From CBDFHB01 sp965250115 (GTDB lineage: Bacteria; Acidobacteriota; Vicinamibacteria; Marinacidobacterales; SMYC01): 64,000 bases of DNA. Location of the stretch: assembly GCA_965250115.1 (NCBI GenBank), contig CBDFNJ010000001.1, positions 992,001 to 1,056,000 of the forward strand. Reading direction: 5' to 3'. The notes under the pieces were generated by a model. That model was not told the DNA's origin. It made no database searches and saw nothing but the letters and a program-made list of their open reading frames with translations. How positions within the stretch are numbered: the first letter of the stretch is position 1; every line of letters starts with the position of its first letter. Below are positions 40,083-49,065 of this stretch, piece after piece. The position numbers were made by a program, and so were the translations under genes.

Positions 40083-40967
40083 AGGCGTCGCTCCCTCTGC
40101 CTCCCGCCCAAATGGTTCGGCGGGTTATGCCGAGGAAATCTATGTTAGTGGGACCACGGCTGTAAAGCGATGTTGCTCCACAAGCCGGGTCAATAGGGAA
40201 CAGACAGGGGTAATTCCCGTCGTCCTCAGCTGGTTCCAGAAACTCGAGCGCCTCGTCCCGACAGGTAACTGACGAGTTTCGCGAACACGTGCAAAAAAAG
40301 ATCATGTAGTGCCCCTAGTCTCTGGTTACACACTGAGTCCTGTTTTCTGTCTTAGGCGTTCGTAGGGGGTCTGGCCGTCTAAACCTCCATGAGGCCGGTG
40401 GTAGTTGTAGTACTTCTCCCATTCGCGGAGTTTTGTATTGAATAGGTGAATGTCGTCGCTGATCCCGTCCTTGTCTAGAATCTGGTAAAACTCCTGGTCG
40501 TCGATGCGATGAGAGCGTTCGACTTTGCCGTTCAATCGAGGGGTTCGAGGCTTGATATATACGTGGCATGTGTCTTGGTCCTGAAGGTGCCAGTGAAACC
40601 TCGACTGGAACTCTGCCCCATTGTCGGTTTGTATGACTTGAATTCTGAATGGTAGCCGGCGAATGGTCTCATCAATGAACTGAATGGCCGTCTTTTGATT
40701 GCAGGCATCGAATATCTTCAAGACCCGTATCCTTGTACAGTCGTCCACAGCCGTGAACTGATAGAGCCTCTTCCGCGTACCTGGTACTCTCTCTAAAAAC
40801 TTTACATCTACCTGCAGCCTATGACCAGGCTGGCGTTTCTCGTACCGCTTCCAGCGCTTCTTGTGGGCTCGATGCTTCTGGCTTGCGGGCAATCGATTTA
40901 AGCCATTGCGCATCAGGATTCGAGTCAAGCCCATTCTTAGGGCCGGCGACAAAATAAGTTCCCGTTT

Positions 40968-41879
40968 TCAAGACGGTCGGATGGTGTAGTTCCATTTGGG
41001 TAGAGTCTGGTCCTTTGTAACGGAAAGCGCCTGCATCCGCTCGTCAGTGATTTTGACGCCCTTCGGATAACGACGCCGGATAAGGTGTGCGCGTACTCGC
41101 AAACCGGAAGAGGTGGTGGTCGTGCGGATGTATTTGAGGATGGTTTCGTAGCTGTCGAGAGGCCTGCCCGCCCAGTTCTTGCTGACCTCGCTGAACAGAC
41201 GGTGCTCCACTGGATTCCACTTGGATGTACCGGACGGATAGCGGGCTATGGTGATAGCGATGTCGTGGCGATTGCAAATCCGCGTTTGAAGCCCGTGCTT
41301 CCAACCCCGACACCGATAGCCATTGCTGCCCCCGGCGTCTGCCAATATCGCGAGGTCACGGGCTGCAGGATAGCGTCGCCGTCCTTCCGTTCGCCACCAC
41401 TTCTCGATGGCATTCACGGCGAAGTCCGGGGTGTTGTACGAGGTACCAATGAACACTGTCCCGCGGTTCGCGAGCAGATCGTAGACGCCGTAGGGGATTG
41501 CGATGCCGTTCGATTCGGAACGGAAGTCATGGCCTTTGACGAGAGTCGGCTCGCGGTTCCAGGCCTGCCCGCCGTTTTTGAATAATCCCACCAGCTCCCG
41601 TTTCTTCGTGTCTACGCTGATGATGGGATGACCAGCTGCGGCAAAACGCTCGCGCAGTTCGGCGATACACGCGAATTGGGTATCGCGATCTTCGGACGTG
41701 GCACCACACAGCTTCTTGTGGTTCACCCGCAACGAGAAGCCGAGCTGTTTGAGCAGTCGACCGACGGTTTTGCTGCTGACGTTCACGCCGAGGCTTCTTA
41801 GCTCGCAAGCAATCTTGTCGGTGGTCCGCCGCGTCCATTTCACTCCCGTCATCGGATCGCCCGCGGTGTCGTGCTTCAT
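40968..41879 (-). CDS. ISAzo13-family transposase, second frame (DDE domain), copy B
   Basis: A 303-residue frame equivalent to that at 10241-11152, with the same three catalytic residues (SVDTKKREL, ADAGGSNGY, NPVEHRLF). It differs from copy A at a handful of residues, one of them Arg for His before YPSGTSKWN, a position usually His in the family, so this copy may be less active. The ATG overlaps the stop of the first frame. Confidence 0.9.
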   Translation of the reverse strand: MKHDTAGDPMTGVKWTRRTTDKIACELRSLGVNVSSKTVGRLLKQLGFSLRVNHKKLCGATSEDRDTQFACIAELRERFAAAGHPIISVDTKKRELVGLFKNGGQAWNREPTLVKGHDFRSESNGIAIPYGVYDLLANRGTVFIGTSYNTPDFAVNAIEKWWRTEGRRRYPAARDLAILADAGGSNGYRCRGWKHGLQTRICNRHDIAITIARYPSGTSKWNPVEHRLFSEVSKNWAGRPLDSYETILKYIRTTTTSSGLRVRAHLIRRRYPKGVKITDERMQALSVTKDQTLPKWNYTIRPS

Positions 41880-42664
41880 GAGTTCTTCGATCTTGGCGAT
41901 GACTTCTGGCGTTTTTTTTGCACGGCGCGCCGTCCGCCACCCTTTCGCCGAACTCCGTCGAGCTCAACATCTCTCATTAGCAATTCCCTACGACCTCTGG
42001 CTACCGTGCTCGGACCCATCCCGAGCAGTTCGGCAATCTGTTGGTCGCCACCGTGACCGAGCTTCATGGCCTCGACTCCCGCGTAGAGACGGCGCTGCTT
42101 TTCATCGAGCAGGCTGTAGAAAAGAACGATCGCAGCCTTCAACTCCACGGGGAGCACGCGGACTCCCCCGACCCCGCCCAACGTGGAAGGTGACGCCTCA
42201 TGTATCTGGCGGGCCGAGAGCTGTTGCTTGCGCGTGCTCACATCGGTGGCCAGATACAGATATCGGCCGAACACCTGCTCGCGCGCCAATCTTTTCTCTC
42301 GGACCAGTTTCAACAGAGGAGCCTTGACGTCAACCTGCACCACGTCCTCGAGCTCGTCGACGTAGTAGCCTGCCTCACAGGCCGCGACCAACGCTTTTAC
42401 CGTCGCAAGCAACGTCCCGTACTTCGAGAACCACACTGAGCGCAACGACCAAAGACCTTTTCGATCGAACTGGGCGATCTCGTCCAACGTGTAGTAGCTA
42501 CCACGGTGGGAGTAGCTTGTCCGATACGCCAACTCATTGAGCTTTCGGAAGACGGTCGAGTCCACATCGGTACCCAACACTGCCTTCAAATCATCGAGGG
42601 TAGCTATTTTGTGCTTCCTCAACAGGCGGTCGAGATCTTCAGACTGATAGCTCGTAGGTCTCAT
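41876..42664 (-). CDS. ISAzo13-family transposase, first frame, copy B
   Basis: A 262-residue frame equivalent to that at 9456-10244, with the same N-terminal winged-helix-like extension and helix-turn-helix. Seen differences are Gly for Trp in STLG(W/G)VGG and Gly for Asp in LGM(D/G)PSTV. The eight-A run is kept (eight T on the plus strand at 41912-41919), so the -1 junction to the second frame is conserved. The AGGAG/CTCCT hairpin before the ATG is also kept. Confidence 0.85.
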   Translation of the reverse strand: MRPTSYQSEDLDRLLRKHKIATLDDLKAVLGTDVDSTVFRKLNELAYRTSYSHRGSYYTLDEIAQFDRKGLWSLRSVWFSKYGTLLATVKALVAACEAGYYVDELEDVVQVDVKAPLLKLVREKRLAREQVFGRYLYLATDVSTRKQQLSARQIHEASPSTLGGVGGVRVLPVELKAAIVLFYSLLDEKQRRLYAGVEAMKLGHGGDQQIAELLGMGPSTVARGRRELLMRDVELDGVRRKGGGRRAVQKKRQKSSPRSKNS

Positions 42665-42891
42665 AATAGGAGAAGTGCTCCTTGATAGGCGTAATCCTCC
42701 TGCAATGAGGACCGTTTGTCAAACACGCGCTGGTTGCTGAAGACCTACAAATGTTCCGTTTCTAGGGAGCTTGCCAGGCTCTCGTGATGCCAGACGATAT
42801 CGCGATCACGACCTGAAACAGGAAGAGTGTGCTCAAAACTAGACAGTTATTTTATCGGCGGCCCTTAGTTGAAACTCTCCACGGCTCACGT

Positions 42892-44184
42892 TTAAGCGAC
42901 CTTCTTCTTCGATACGGTTGATGTCTTCGCCTCGATCTTCAGTTCCCGCTTGAGAGCTTCGCGAAGCTTGGGAAGATGGCGGTAGCCTACCACCTTCCTC
43001 AAGCGCGGTTCGATGTCTACGAGCGCCGTTGCCAACCAGCGCTGGCGTTGGCTCGAGTTCTTCCAGTGGTCGACCTTCGCGCAGCGTTCCTCGACGAGAG
43101 CATTGACGGACTCAAGGCAGTTCGTCGTCTTGAACGAACGGCCCAGCACCGCGTGTACGCCGAGTCGATGCAACGTCAGCGTCTCCTCAAGGCCTTCCTC
43201 CAGGCTGCCAGCTGCGGATTGGTTCCGCTCTTCTAACTCACCGTGGAGTTGCTCGAGCGCAGTGAGGGCCTCTTCGTACTCCGGCCTGTTGTAGGCCCAC
43301 TGGAGCCGCTTGCGCCATGACGCCTGCTCGCCCTTGGACAGGTAGCTCACTACGTTTTCACGTTTGTGCCACCGGCAGCGTTGTATCAGGGCCCGCTTAC
43401 GGAATGCCTTCTTGACTGCCGCTTGGAGACCCTTGCCGCCGTCGATGATCACCAGCAGACCCTGGGAGATATCGAGTCCCCGCTCGAGCAGTGAACGCAG
43501 GAACGGCGTCAACACCTGCGCGTTCTCCGTGTCCGTCTCCACGAAGCCCAAGAAGCGGTTTTCCCCGCAAAGCGTGATGCCCAGAGCCACGACCATCGTT
43601 GCCTCGGCGAATGTCTTCCCATCCAGAAACAGCGCCACCACATCCTCGCCGGCCAGATCTCGTTCCTGCATCTCCCGCAGCTTCGCAGCGCTCGCTTGCA
43701 CGAACCCTCGGGACACCGTTGAGCTCGACAGCCCGATGGCGCCCGGAATCGCTTCCGCTGCCGCCTCGTAGTTGCGACAAGAGATTCCGTAGAGAACTCG
43801 TTTCAGCAGAAGATCATTCACCTCACCGCCGTGGCTCACCGCCTCGTAGCAGCGAAGCGGAATCTCTCCTCCCTCGATGCTCCGAACCCGTGGCACACGG
43901 ATCGGTACCCGCTGGCCGCCAAGCCCTACCGTGCCCGGGTTGCTTCCGTGACGGCGACCGCGCTCCAGCTCGTCCTTGCGAGAGTATCGCTCTCCCGCCA
44001 ACGCCTTCACTTCGTCGTCGAGCAACTCGTGAACGTGCATTAGACCAAGGGGGACCAACGAACGGATCATCTCTACCTTGGCGTCCAGCGCGAGTTCCCC
44101 GTAATCCTCGTGCCTCACCATCTCGACCTCACCCAAACGACGCGACTTCTTGCGTTTCTTGACCGAACGTAGCAGACTTCCCAT
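42892..44184 (-). CDS. IS256-family (Mutator-type) transposase, second type
   Basis: A 430-residue intact frame with AAGGAG before the ATG. DDE residues: ALFLDGKTFAEATMV, LVIIDGGKGLQAAVKKA and TTNCLESVNALVEERCAKVD. The C-terminal VGYRHLPKLREAL corresponds to the YRHM region of the other family members. The N-terminus is basic (KKRKKSRR). The protein looks intact, but its element has lost one terminal repeat to the ISAzo13 insertion, so it can probably act only in trans. Confidence 0.93.
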   Translation of the reverse strand: MGSLLRSVKKRKKSRRLGEVEMVRHEDYGELALDAKVEMIRSLVPLGLMHVHELLDDEVKALAGERYSRKDELERGRRHGSNPGTVGLGGQRVPIRVPRVRSIEGGEIPLRCYEAVSHGGEVNDLLLKRVLYGISCRNYEAAAEAIPGAIGLSSSTVSRGFVQASAAKLREMQERDLAGEDVVALFLDGKTFAEATMVVALGITLCGENRFLGFVETDTENAQVLTPFLRSLLERGLDISQGLLVIIDGGKGLQAAVKKAFRKRALIQRCRWHKRENVVSYLSKGEQASWRKRLQWAYNRPEYEEALTALEQLHGELEERNQSAAGSLEEGLEETLTLHRLGVHAVLGRSFKTTNCLESVNALVEERCAKVDHWKNSSQRQRWLATALVDIEPRLRKVVGYRHLPKLREALKRELKIEAKTSTVSKKKVA

Positions 44185-44694
44185 CTCGGCTCCTTTCTTC
44201 GCGGCTTGATTTTGTTTTGTCCAACGCCATCAAACCACTGGGTTTGGAGCCGTTTCAATTCCCAACTAAGATTGGCACACTTTCCAGGATTCGATGAACT
44301 GTGGAAGGGGCGATTCTTATCTGATGGTATCGATGCAGGTAGAAAGTGATTCTCGCCGGACCAAAGTGGTAGTTTTGCCGCAAGTAGAGAATCTTGCTGA
44401 CGGTCTCTTTCGGAGTCTCGTGGGGGCATTTCTTCGGCCTCCTTGGTCTATCGCAGAGGCTAGTCTCACCATGGGCCTCGTAACGAGAAAGCCATTTGTA
44501 GAAAGTCTTCCGCGAGATCCCGAAATATCTACAGGGTTTTGAGACATTCTGAGTTGTTTCGGCTGCGTGACGAATGATCTTCATCCGCCAATTCACCAGT
44601 CGCTGTCGTTCTGTCTTCTTCATAAGTTGGGCTACCTCCCTGTAGCGCCTCAAAAGAAGACCAGTGTGTCACCTCTGCCCTGGGGTTTTACACA

Positions 44695-45209
44695 CGATTT
44701 CCCTTGACAGCGTTTTCGAGGCAACTCGAAAAGAATGGCGAACGCGATCAGTGGCGCGTACCTGAGCGCGTGAGACGAAAAACCCAAGAAAAAACGTCGA
44801 AGACGCTCCCACGTCGCCCGGCTCGCGCGCTATCGCTGCGCCTGTGAAACGCGTCGTGTGCGAGCGCGACGGTGACCAGTGTACGTACATGACTTCAGAC
44901 GGCCGACGCTGCGCGGCGCGCGAAGGACTCGAGTTCCATCACGACGATCTCTACGCCCTCGGCGGTGATCGCAGCCCTGAAAATATTAGACTCTTGTGCC
45001 GCACGCACAACGCGTATATGGCCGAGCTGGACTACGGCAAAGACGTGATGGATCGGCGCCGGGGATCAGCCGACCGCGTACGCGAACCGCTGCCCGCGTT
45101 TCGACTCCGTCTGGACGGAGTTGCCCCGCCACCCGTCGTCGTTTCTGCTGTTCAGTACCGACGGAGAGTTGTAGCGCGTCGCGATTTTGGTGCCGAAGGG
45201 GGGATTTGA
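44695..45209 (+). pseudogene. HNH endonuclease remnant, 5'-truncated at the IS481 end
   Basis: From the GTG at 44844 the frame has the HNH core: VVCERDGDQCTYMT, LEFHHDDLYALGGDRSPENI and LLCRTHNAYMAELDYGKDVM, the typical C-terminal domain of large HNH nucleases. Upstream, directly after the IS481 end, another frame reads LTAFSRQLEKN, resembling the segment that usually precedes the HNH domain, so a frameshift around the A-run at 44786-44800 separates them. The 5' half of the gene is missing. The 3' end runs into the tRNA-Leu gene. A dead fragment is inferred. Confidence 0.6.
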
Positions 45210-45274
45210 ACCCCCACTCCCCGAAGAGAACTGCGCCCTGAACGCAGCGCGTCTGCCAGTTCCGCCACTTCGGC
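45188..45274 (-). tRNA. tRNA-Leu (anticodon CAG)
   Basis: An 87-nt gene with acceptor stem GCCGAAG/CTTCGGC, D-loop TGGCAGAC, anticodon stem CTGCG/CGCAG around loop TTCAGGG (anticodon CAG), a long variable arm, T-loop GGTTCAAAT and an encoded ACCA. It reads CUG, the main leucine codon in this GC-rich DNA. Its 3' end overlaps the tail of the HNH remnant. Confidence 0.97.
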
Positions 45275-45311
45275 ACGGAAGGGAACTTGATGATAGGCGG
45301 CGTTCAGCATA

Positions 45312-47537
45312 GTGTCAACGGTCGAGCCCACCGTGTCGACCACCAGTGAAGAGCTGAAGCAGCGCATCCGTGAGCGCCTCAGAAAGCTCGGGCGACCTAC
45401 GACCGAGAAGGATTTATTGAAGGGTCTCCGCGTCAAGGGCGATGCGCGCCTCGAGGCCAAACAGGTCATCGAGACGATGCTCTCCGAAGGAGAGCTCGCG
45501 AAAACCCGCGCGAACCGCGTCGGGCTTCCCGAGCGGATGGACCTCGTGCCCGGCCGGCTCGAGGTGAAGCGTTCCGGCTTCGGCTTCGTCGTGCCGCTCG
45601 AAGGCGGAGGCCCAGACATCTACGTCGCCGGACCTGACCTGGGTGAGGCGCTTCACGGCGACAAGGTGCTCGTCCACATCGAGCGTCGCGGGCGAGAAGG
45701 CCGTCCCGAGGGACGGATCGTCGACGTTTTAGAGCGTCGTACGACGCAGATCGTAGGTCGTCTCGAGATCGACGCGGGAGGGACGCGCGTCGTCCCTTTC
45801 GACCCGCGAATGCTCTACGAGATTTTTCTGCCGGACCGCGATCTCTCGGGGGCGCTTCCGGGCGACATGGTCGTCGTCGAGCTCACGCGCTTTCCCGCGC
45901 CCTATCGCGCGCCGATGGGCCGTATCGTCGAGGTCGTCGGCAGCGTCGAGACCGAAGGCGTCGACGTCAAAGTCGTCATCGCCAAGCATGGTCTTCCCGA
46001 CTCCTTTCTCGAAAAGGTCCTCGGAGCCGCGGAAGAAATCTCGACGGAGGTTCCCGTTTCGGCCATCGAGGGGCGCGAAGACTTTAGAGACCATCCCATC
46101 GTGACGATCGACGGGGAGACGGCTCGAGACTTCGACGACGCCGTCGAGGTGGAAGTGCTCGACAACGGCAACTTTCGTCTCGGGGTCCATATCGCCGACG
46201 TCTCGCACTACGTCGGTCGCGGCAACGCGCTCGACGAAGAGGCGCAACACCGCGGCACGTCGGTCTACTTTCCGGACCGGGCCATCCCTATGCTACCCGA
46301 GAGGCTGTCGAACGGGATTTGCAGTTTGAATCCGGGCGTCGACCGTCTCGTGCAGAGCGTTCTGGTAGAAGTGACTCCGGGGGGCGAGATCGTCAGGAGT
46401 CGATTCGCGGATGGCGTCATCCGAAGCGCGGCTCGCATGACTTATACGAAAGTACGGCAGATCCTGACGGATAGGGACGAGACCGTTCGGCAACAGTACG
46501 AGACCCTCGTTCCCGAGTTCGACAAGATGCTCGCGCTCTTCAAGGTTCTCAGGGCTCGTCGCGAGGCCCGGGGCTCGATCGATTTCGAGCGTCCCGAAGC
46601 GGAAGTCGTCCTCGACGAAGACGGTCAAGTGATCGACATCCGTGCTGCCGAGCGAAACGTCGCCCATCGCATCATCGAGGAGTTCATGCTGCTCGCGAAC
46701 GAGGTCGTCGCGAGGCACCTCTCCGACGCCAAGGTCCCGTCGCTCTACCGCGTTCACGATCCGCCGGATGAAGATCGGGTCGAACGTTTCGAAGAGTTCA
46801 TCCTCGGACTCGGCCACCGACTGCGCTCACCGTCGGAGTCGCTTCGCCCCAAAGCGTTTCAACGGCTTCTCGCTCGCGTCGAGGGGAAACCGGAGGAGCG
46901 ACTCCTTTCCTACCTCATGCTCCGAGCCATGAAACAGGCCGTGTACACGGAAGAGAATCACGGCCACTACGCTCTCGCTGCGCGTTTCTACACCCACTTC
47001 ACTTCCCCTATTCGCCGTTATCCGGATCTCGTGGTTCACCGACTCTTGCGCGAGCTTCGGCAAGACGGACCGCCGAACGATGCCGAGAAGAAGTCGCGGG
47101 AACGAGCGCTACGCGATATCGCCGAGCACAGCTCTTTCACCGAGCGGCGATCGGACGAAGCCGAGCGCGATCTCGTCAACTGGAAGAAGGTCCGGTTCAT
47201 GGCCGACAAAGTCGGCGACGTTTTTCATGGGATCGTGACGGGAGTTACCGGCTTCGGGCTCTACGTCGAGCTCATCGAGTACTTCGTCGAGGGGCTCGTG
47301 CACATCTCTACCCTCGCGGACGATTACTACCACTACAACGAGGACGCCCACTCGCTCCGCGGCCAGTCGACCGGCAAGGCGTTCCGCCTAGCAGACACCG
47401 TCGACGTGCAGGTCGTCCGCGTGAACATAGAAGCGAGACAGATCGAGCTCGCCATCGAAGGCATCGTTGCTCGGAAGCAGAGAACGAGGCCTTCACCCAC
47501 TCGCCCGCGTCGTTCGGGTCGTCGCCGGCGACACTGA
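45312..47537 (+). CDS. rnr: Ribonuclease R
   Basis: A 741-residue exoribonuclease. Order: N-terminal winged helix (EELKQRIRERLRKLGRPTTE), two cold-shock domains (KRSGFGFVVPLEGGGPDIYV; RTTQIVGRLEIDAGGTRVV), RNB catalytic domain (HPIVTIDGETARDFDDAVEV, with the metal-binding Asp residues) and an S1 domain (GDVFHGIVTGVTGFGLYVEL), then a basic tail. It degrades structured RNA 3' to 5'. A GTG at 45312 is used here; a second GTG at 45333 is equally possible. Its stop is one base from the convergent ppx stop. Confidence 0.95.
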   Translation: MSTVEPTVSTTSEELKQRIRERLRKLGRPTTEKDLLKGLRVKGDARLEAKQVIETMLSEGELAKTRANRVGLPERMDLVPGRLEVKRSGFGFVVPLEGGGPDIYVAGPDLGEALHGDKVLVHIERRGREGRPEGRIVDVLERRTTQIVGRLEIDAGGTRVVPFDPRMLYEIFLPDRDLSGALPGDMVVVELTRFPAPYRAPMGRIVEVVGSVETEGVDVKVVIAKHGLPDSFLEKVLGAAEEISTEVPVSAIEGREDFRDHPIVTIDGETARDFDDAVEVEVLDNGNFRLGVHIADVSHYVGRGNALDEEAQHRGTSVYFPDRAIPMLPERLSNGICSLNPGVDRLVQSVLVEVTPGGEIVRSRFADGVIRSAARMTYTKVRQILTDRDETVRQQYETLVPEFDKMLALFKVLRARREARGSIDFERPEAEVVLDEDGQVIDIRAAERNVAHRIIEEFMLLANEVVARHLSDAKVPSLYRVHDPPDEDRVERFEEFILGLGHRLRSPSESLRPKAFQRLLARVEGKPEERLLSYLMLRAMKQAVYTEENHGHYALAARFYTHFTSPIRRYPDLVVHRLLRELRQDGPPNDAEKKSRERALRDIAEHSSFTERRSDEAERDLVNWKKVRFMADKVGDVFHGIVTGVTGFGLYVELIEYFVEGLVHISTLADDYYHYNEDAHSLRGQSTGKAFRLADTVDVQVVRVNIEARQIELAIEGIVARKQRTRPSPTRPRRSGRRRRH

Positions 47538-47538
47538 A

Positions 47539-49038
47539 CTAACTGAAGACGAGGTCGTAGCCGGATTTCTTGATGTACTTCGTTTCCTGTTCGAGGTCCG
47601 CTCGCGTGAGGGCGTGCGTCTCGAGCCAGTCGGCTGGGAAGGCGATCGTCAAGCCTTTCTTCGTTCCTGCTGCGGTGACGACAGGCAGGGGCCTGGGGCT
47701 GCGGGGCCGGTTCAGGAGCACCGCGATGCGAAGGATGATCGCGAGCCGGAGCGCCGTCTCGGGATCGATCTGGGCGAGCTCTTCGAAGACGGGACGCGCG
47801 ATCTTCCGCCGGTGCGCGCCGATGAGCGTCGCGAGAGACGTTTGATCGCCACGAGAGAAGCCCGCCAGCTCGGCATTAGCGACGATATAGGCGCCGTGGC
47901 GGTGGTAACCGCTGTAGGAGATGGTGATACCGATCTCGTGGAGTCGAGCCGCCCAGATGAGAATTTGACGGTATTCGAGATCCTCGAGCGCCCAAGCCTT
48001 CTCGAGCTGTTTGAGTCCCGCGAGGGCGGTGCGCTCGACGCGATTGGCCTGGGCGACGTCGATCCGATACTGCTCTTCGAGCCTTTGGATCGTCCGCTCG
48101 CGCGTATCTTCGTGTCGGACGCGCCCAATGAGGTCATAGAGGACTCCCTCTCGCAACGCCCCCGTCGCGGGCTCCATGGCGTCGACCTCGAGCCCCTCGA
48201 TCACCGCGCGCGCGATAGCCACTCCACCCGGGAATACGGGCGCCCGCTCTGGGCGAAGGCCGGGCAAGGCTAGTTTCGAGATGCTTCCGGCCTCCACGAT
48301 CGCCTTCGATAGTTTTTTGAGACCCTTGCGCGTGATCTGCTGGCCGAAGCCGCTCTCTCGCGACACCGTGCTCACGGCAATGAGTGTTCCGGAGGCTCCA
48401 TAGGCCCCATCCCACCCGAGGCTCTTGAACCGATCTTCCACCGTTTCGAGCTCCACCCTGGCGGCGGTCTCGGCCTGCTTCATCCTCTCGGCTGTGATGA
48501 TCCCGTCGGGGAAGAAACGATTCGTGAAGGACACGCAGCCCATGAACAAGCTCGCTGTGTGCCTGGATTCGAAGCCCTCCCCGATGATGCACTCGGTCGA
48601 GCCGCCGCCGATATCGACCGCGAGGCGGCGCTCGTCAGACGAGGGTAGAGAGTGCGACACACCGAGATAGATGAGTCGTGCCTCTTCCTATCCGGAGATG
48701 ATTTCCACGTGATGTCCGAGAGCCCGGGAGGCCCTCGCGAGCACCTCCCTCGGGTTTTTCACCTGACGCAACGTGTTCGTGCCCACGGCGCGCACTTGCT
48801 TCGAAGGGACGTCGCGAAGCCGCTCGCCGAACTTTTCCAAGGCGGCGAAGGCTCTTTCGAGGGCTTCGTCGCTGAGGTTCTTGTCCTCGGTGAGCCCGGC
48901 CGCGAGGCGTACGCGCTCGCGCAATCGGTCCACGTCGTGGATCTCGTCGCCCTGAATGGCGCGCGCGATCTTCATATGGAAGCTGTTCGAGCCCAAATCG
49001 ACCGCGGCGAAAGAATCGGAGCGATTGGTCTCGGTCAT
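47539..49038 (-). pseudogene. ppx: Ppx/GppA exopolyphosphatase with in-frame amber codon
   Basis: From ATG 49038 the frame encodes AVDLGSNSFHMKIAR (phosphate-1 loop of the actin-like fold) up to HHVEIISG, then a TAG at 48690-48688, then EEARLIYLGVSHSLPSSD and AVDIGGGSTECIIGEG (phosphate-2) in the same frame to 47539. The expected family sequence is ISG(R/K)EEARLIYLG, so a single base change (AAG or AGG to TAG) explains the stop. The C-terminal HD-type half (LHEIGITISYSGYHRHGAY) is present. Intact, it would be 499 residues and hydrolyse polyphosphate and/or pppGpp. A GTG just inside the 3' part could allow restart, but that fragment would lack the first lobe. Confidence 0.85.
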
Positions 49039-49065
49039 CGTGCTTCGTGGCGTATGATCGAGAGC

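Larger units (their letters stand above)
40940..42864 (-). mobile_element. ISAzo13-family element, copy B (1,925 bp)
   Basis: It has the same length and end sequences as copy A, inserted in the opposite orientation; the end at 42864 has one change (TTATTTTATCGG for TTATTTTGTCGG). The flanks are TTA at 40937-40939 and 42865-42867, which is TAA on the element's own strand, as in copy A. The target is the CTTA|GTTG block in the terminal repeat of the IS256-family element, 18 bp from its end. Confidence 0.95.
40922..44284 (-). mobile_element. Second, distinct IS256-family element (interrupted in its terminal repeat)
   Basis: Flanking direct repeats CAGGATTC are at 40914-40921 and 44285-44292. 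The ends are GAGTCAAGCCCATTCTTAGTTG (40922..., read across the inner insertion) and, inverted from 44284, GAAAGTGTGCCAATCTTAGTTG, an imperfect repeat sharing CCA-T-CTTAGTTG. Without the inner element the unit is 1,435 bp. Its transposase is only distantly related to that of copies A and B. Confidence 0.88.
40326..44623 (-). pseudogene. IS481-family transposase, interrupted
   Basis: The 5' part (44623-44285, 113 codons) begins MKKTERQRLVNWRMKI after GGGAGG and contains a helix-turn-helix (CRYFGISRKTFYKWLSRYEA). The 3' part (40913-40326, 195 codons) has the rve integrase core: QVDVKFLERV, TAVDDCTRIRVLKIFD, QTDNGAEFQSRFHWHLQ and KPRTPRLNGKVERSH with the catalytic D, D and E. Joined across the insertion they read STVHRIL|MRNGLNRLP in frame, 308 residues. 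Only the insertion damages it. Confidence 0.9.
40305..44694 (-). mobile_element. IS481-family element, split by an IS256-family element
   Basis: The outer ends are TGTAGTGCCCCTAGTCTCTG on the left and, inverted, TGTGTAAAACCCCAGGGCAG on the right; both continue into ACACACTG a few bases further in and begin with the TGT typical of IS481. Subtracting the inner IS256-family unit and its 8-bp duplication leaves 1,019 bp. No convincing target duplication is visible outside the ends. The right end abuts an HNH nuclease remnant. Confidence 0.8.

Noticed and set aside
48688..48690. Pyrrolysine or other recoding at the ppx amber codon
   Set aside because: A normal RF1 gene is present, no pyl genes or suppressor tRNA are seen, and Ppx proteins have Arg/Lys there; a point mutation or error is simpler.
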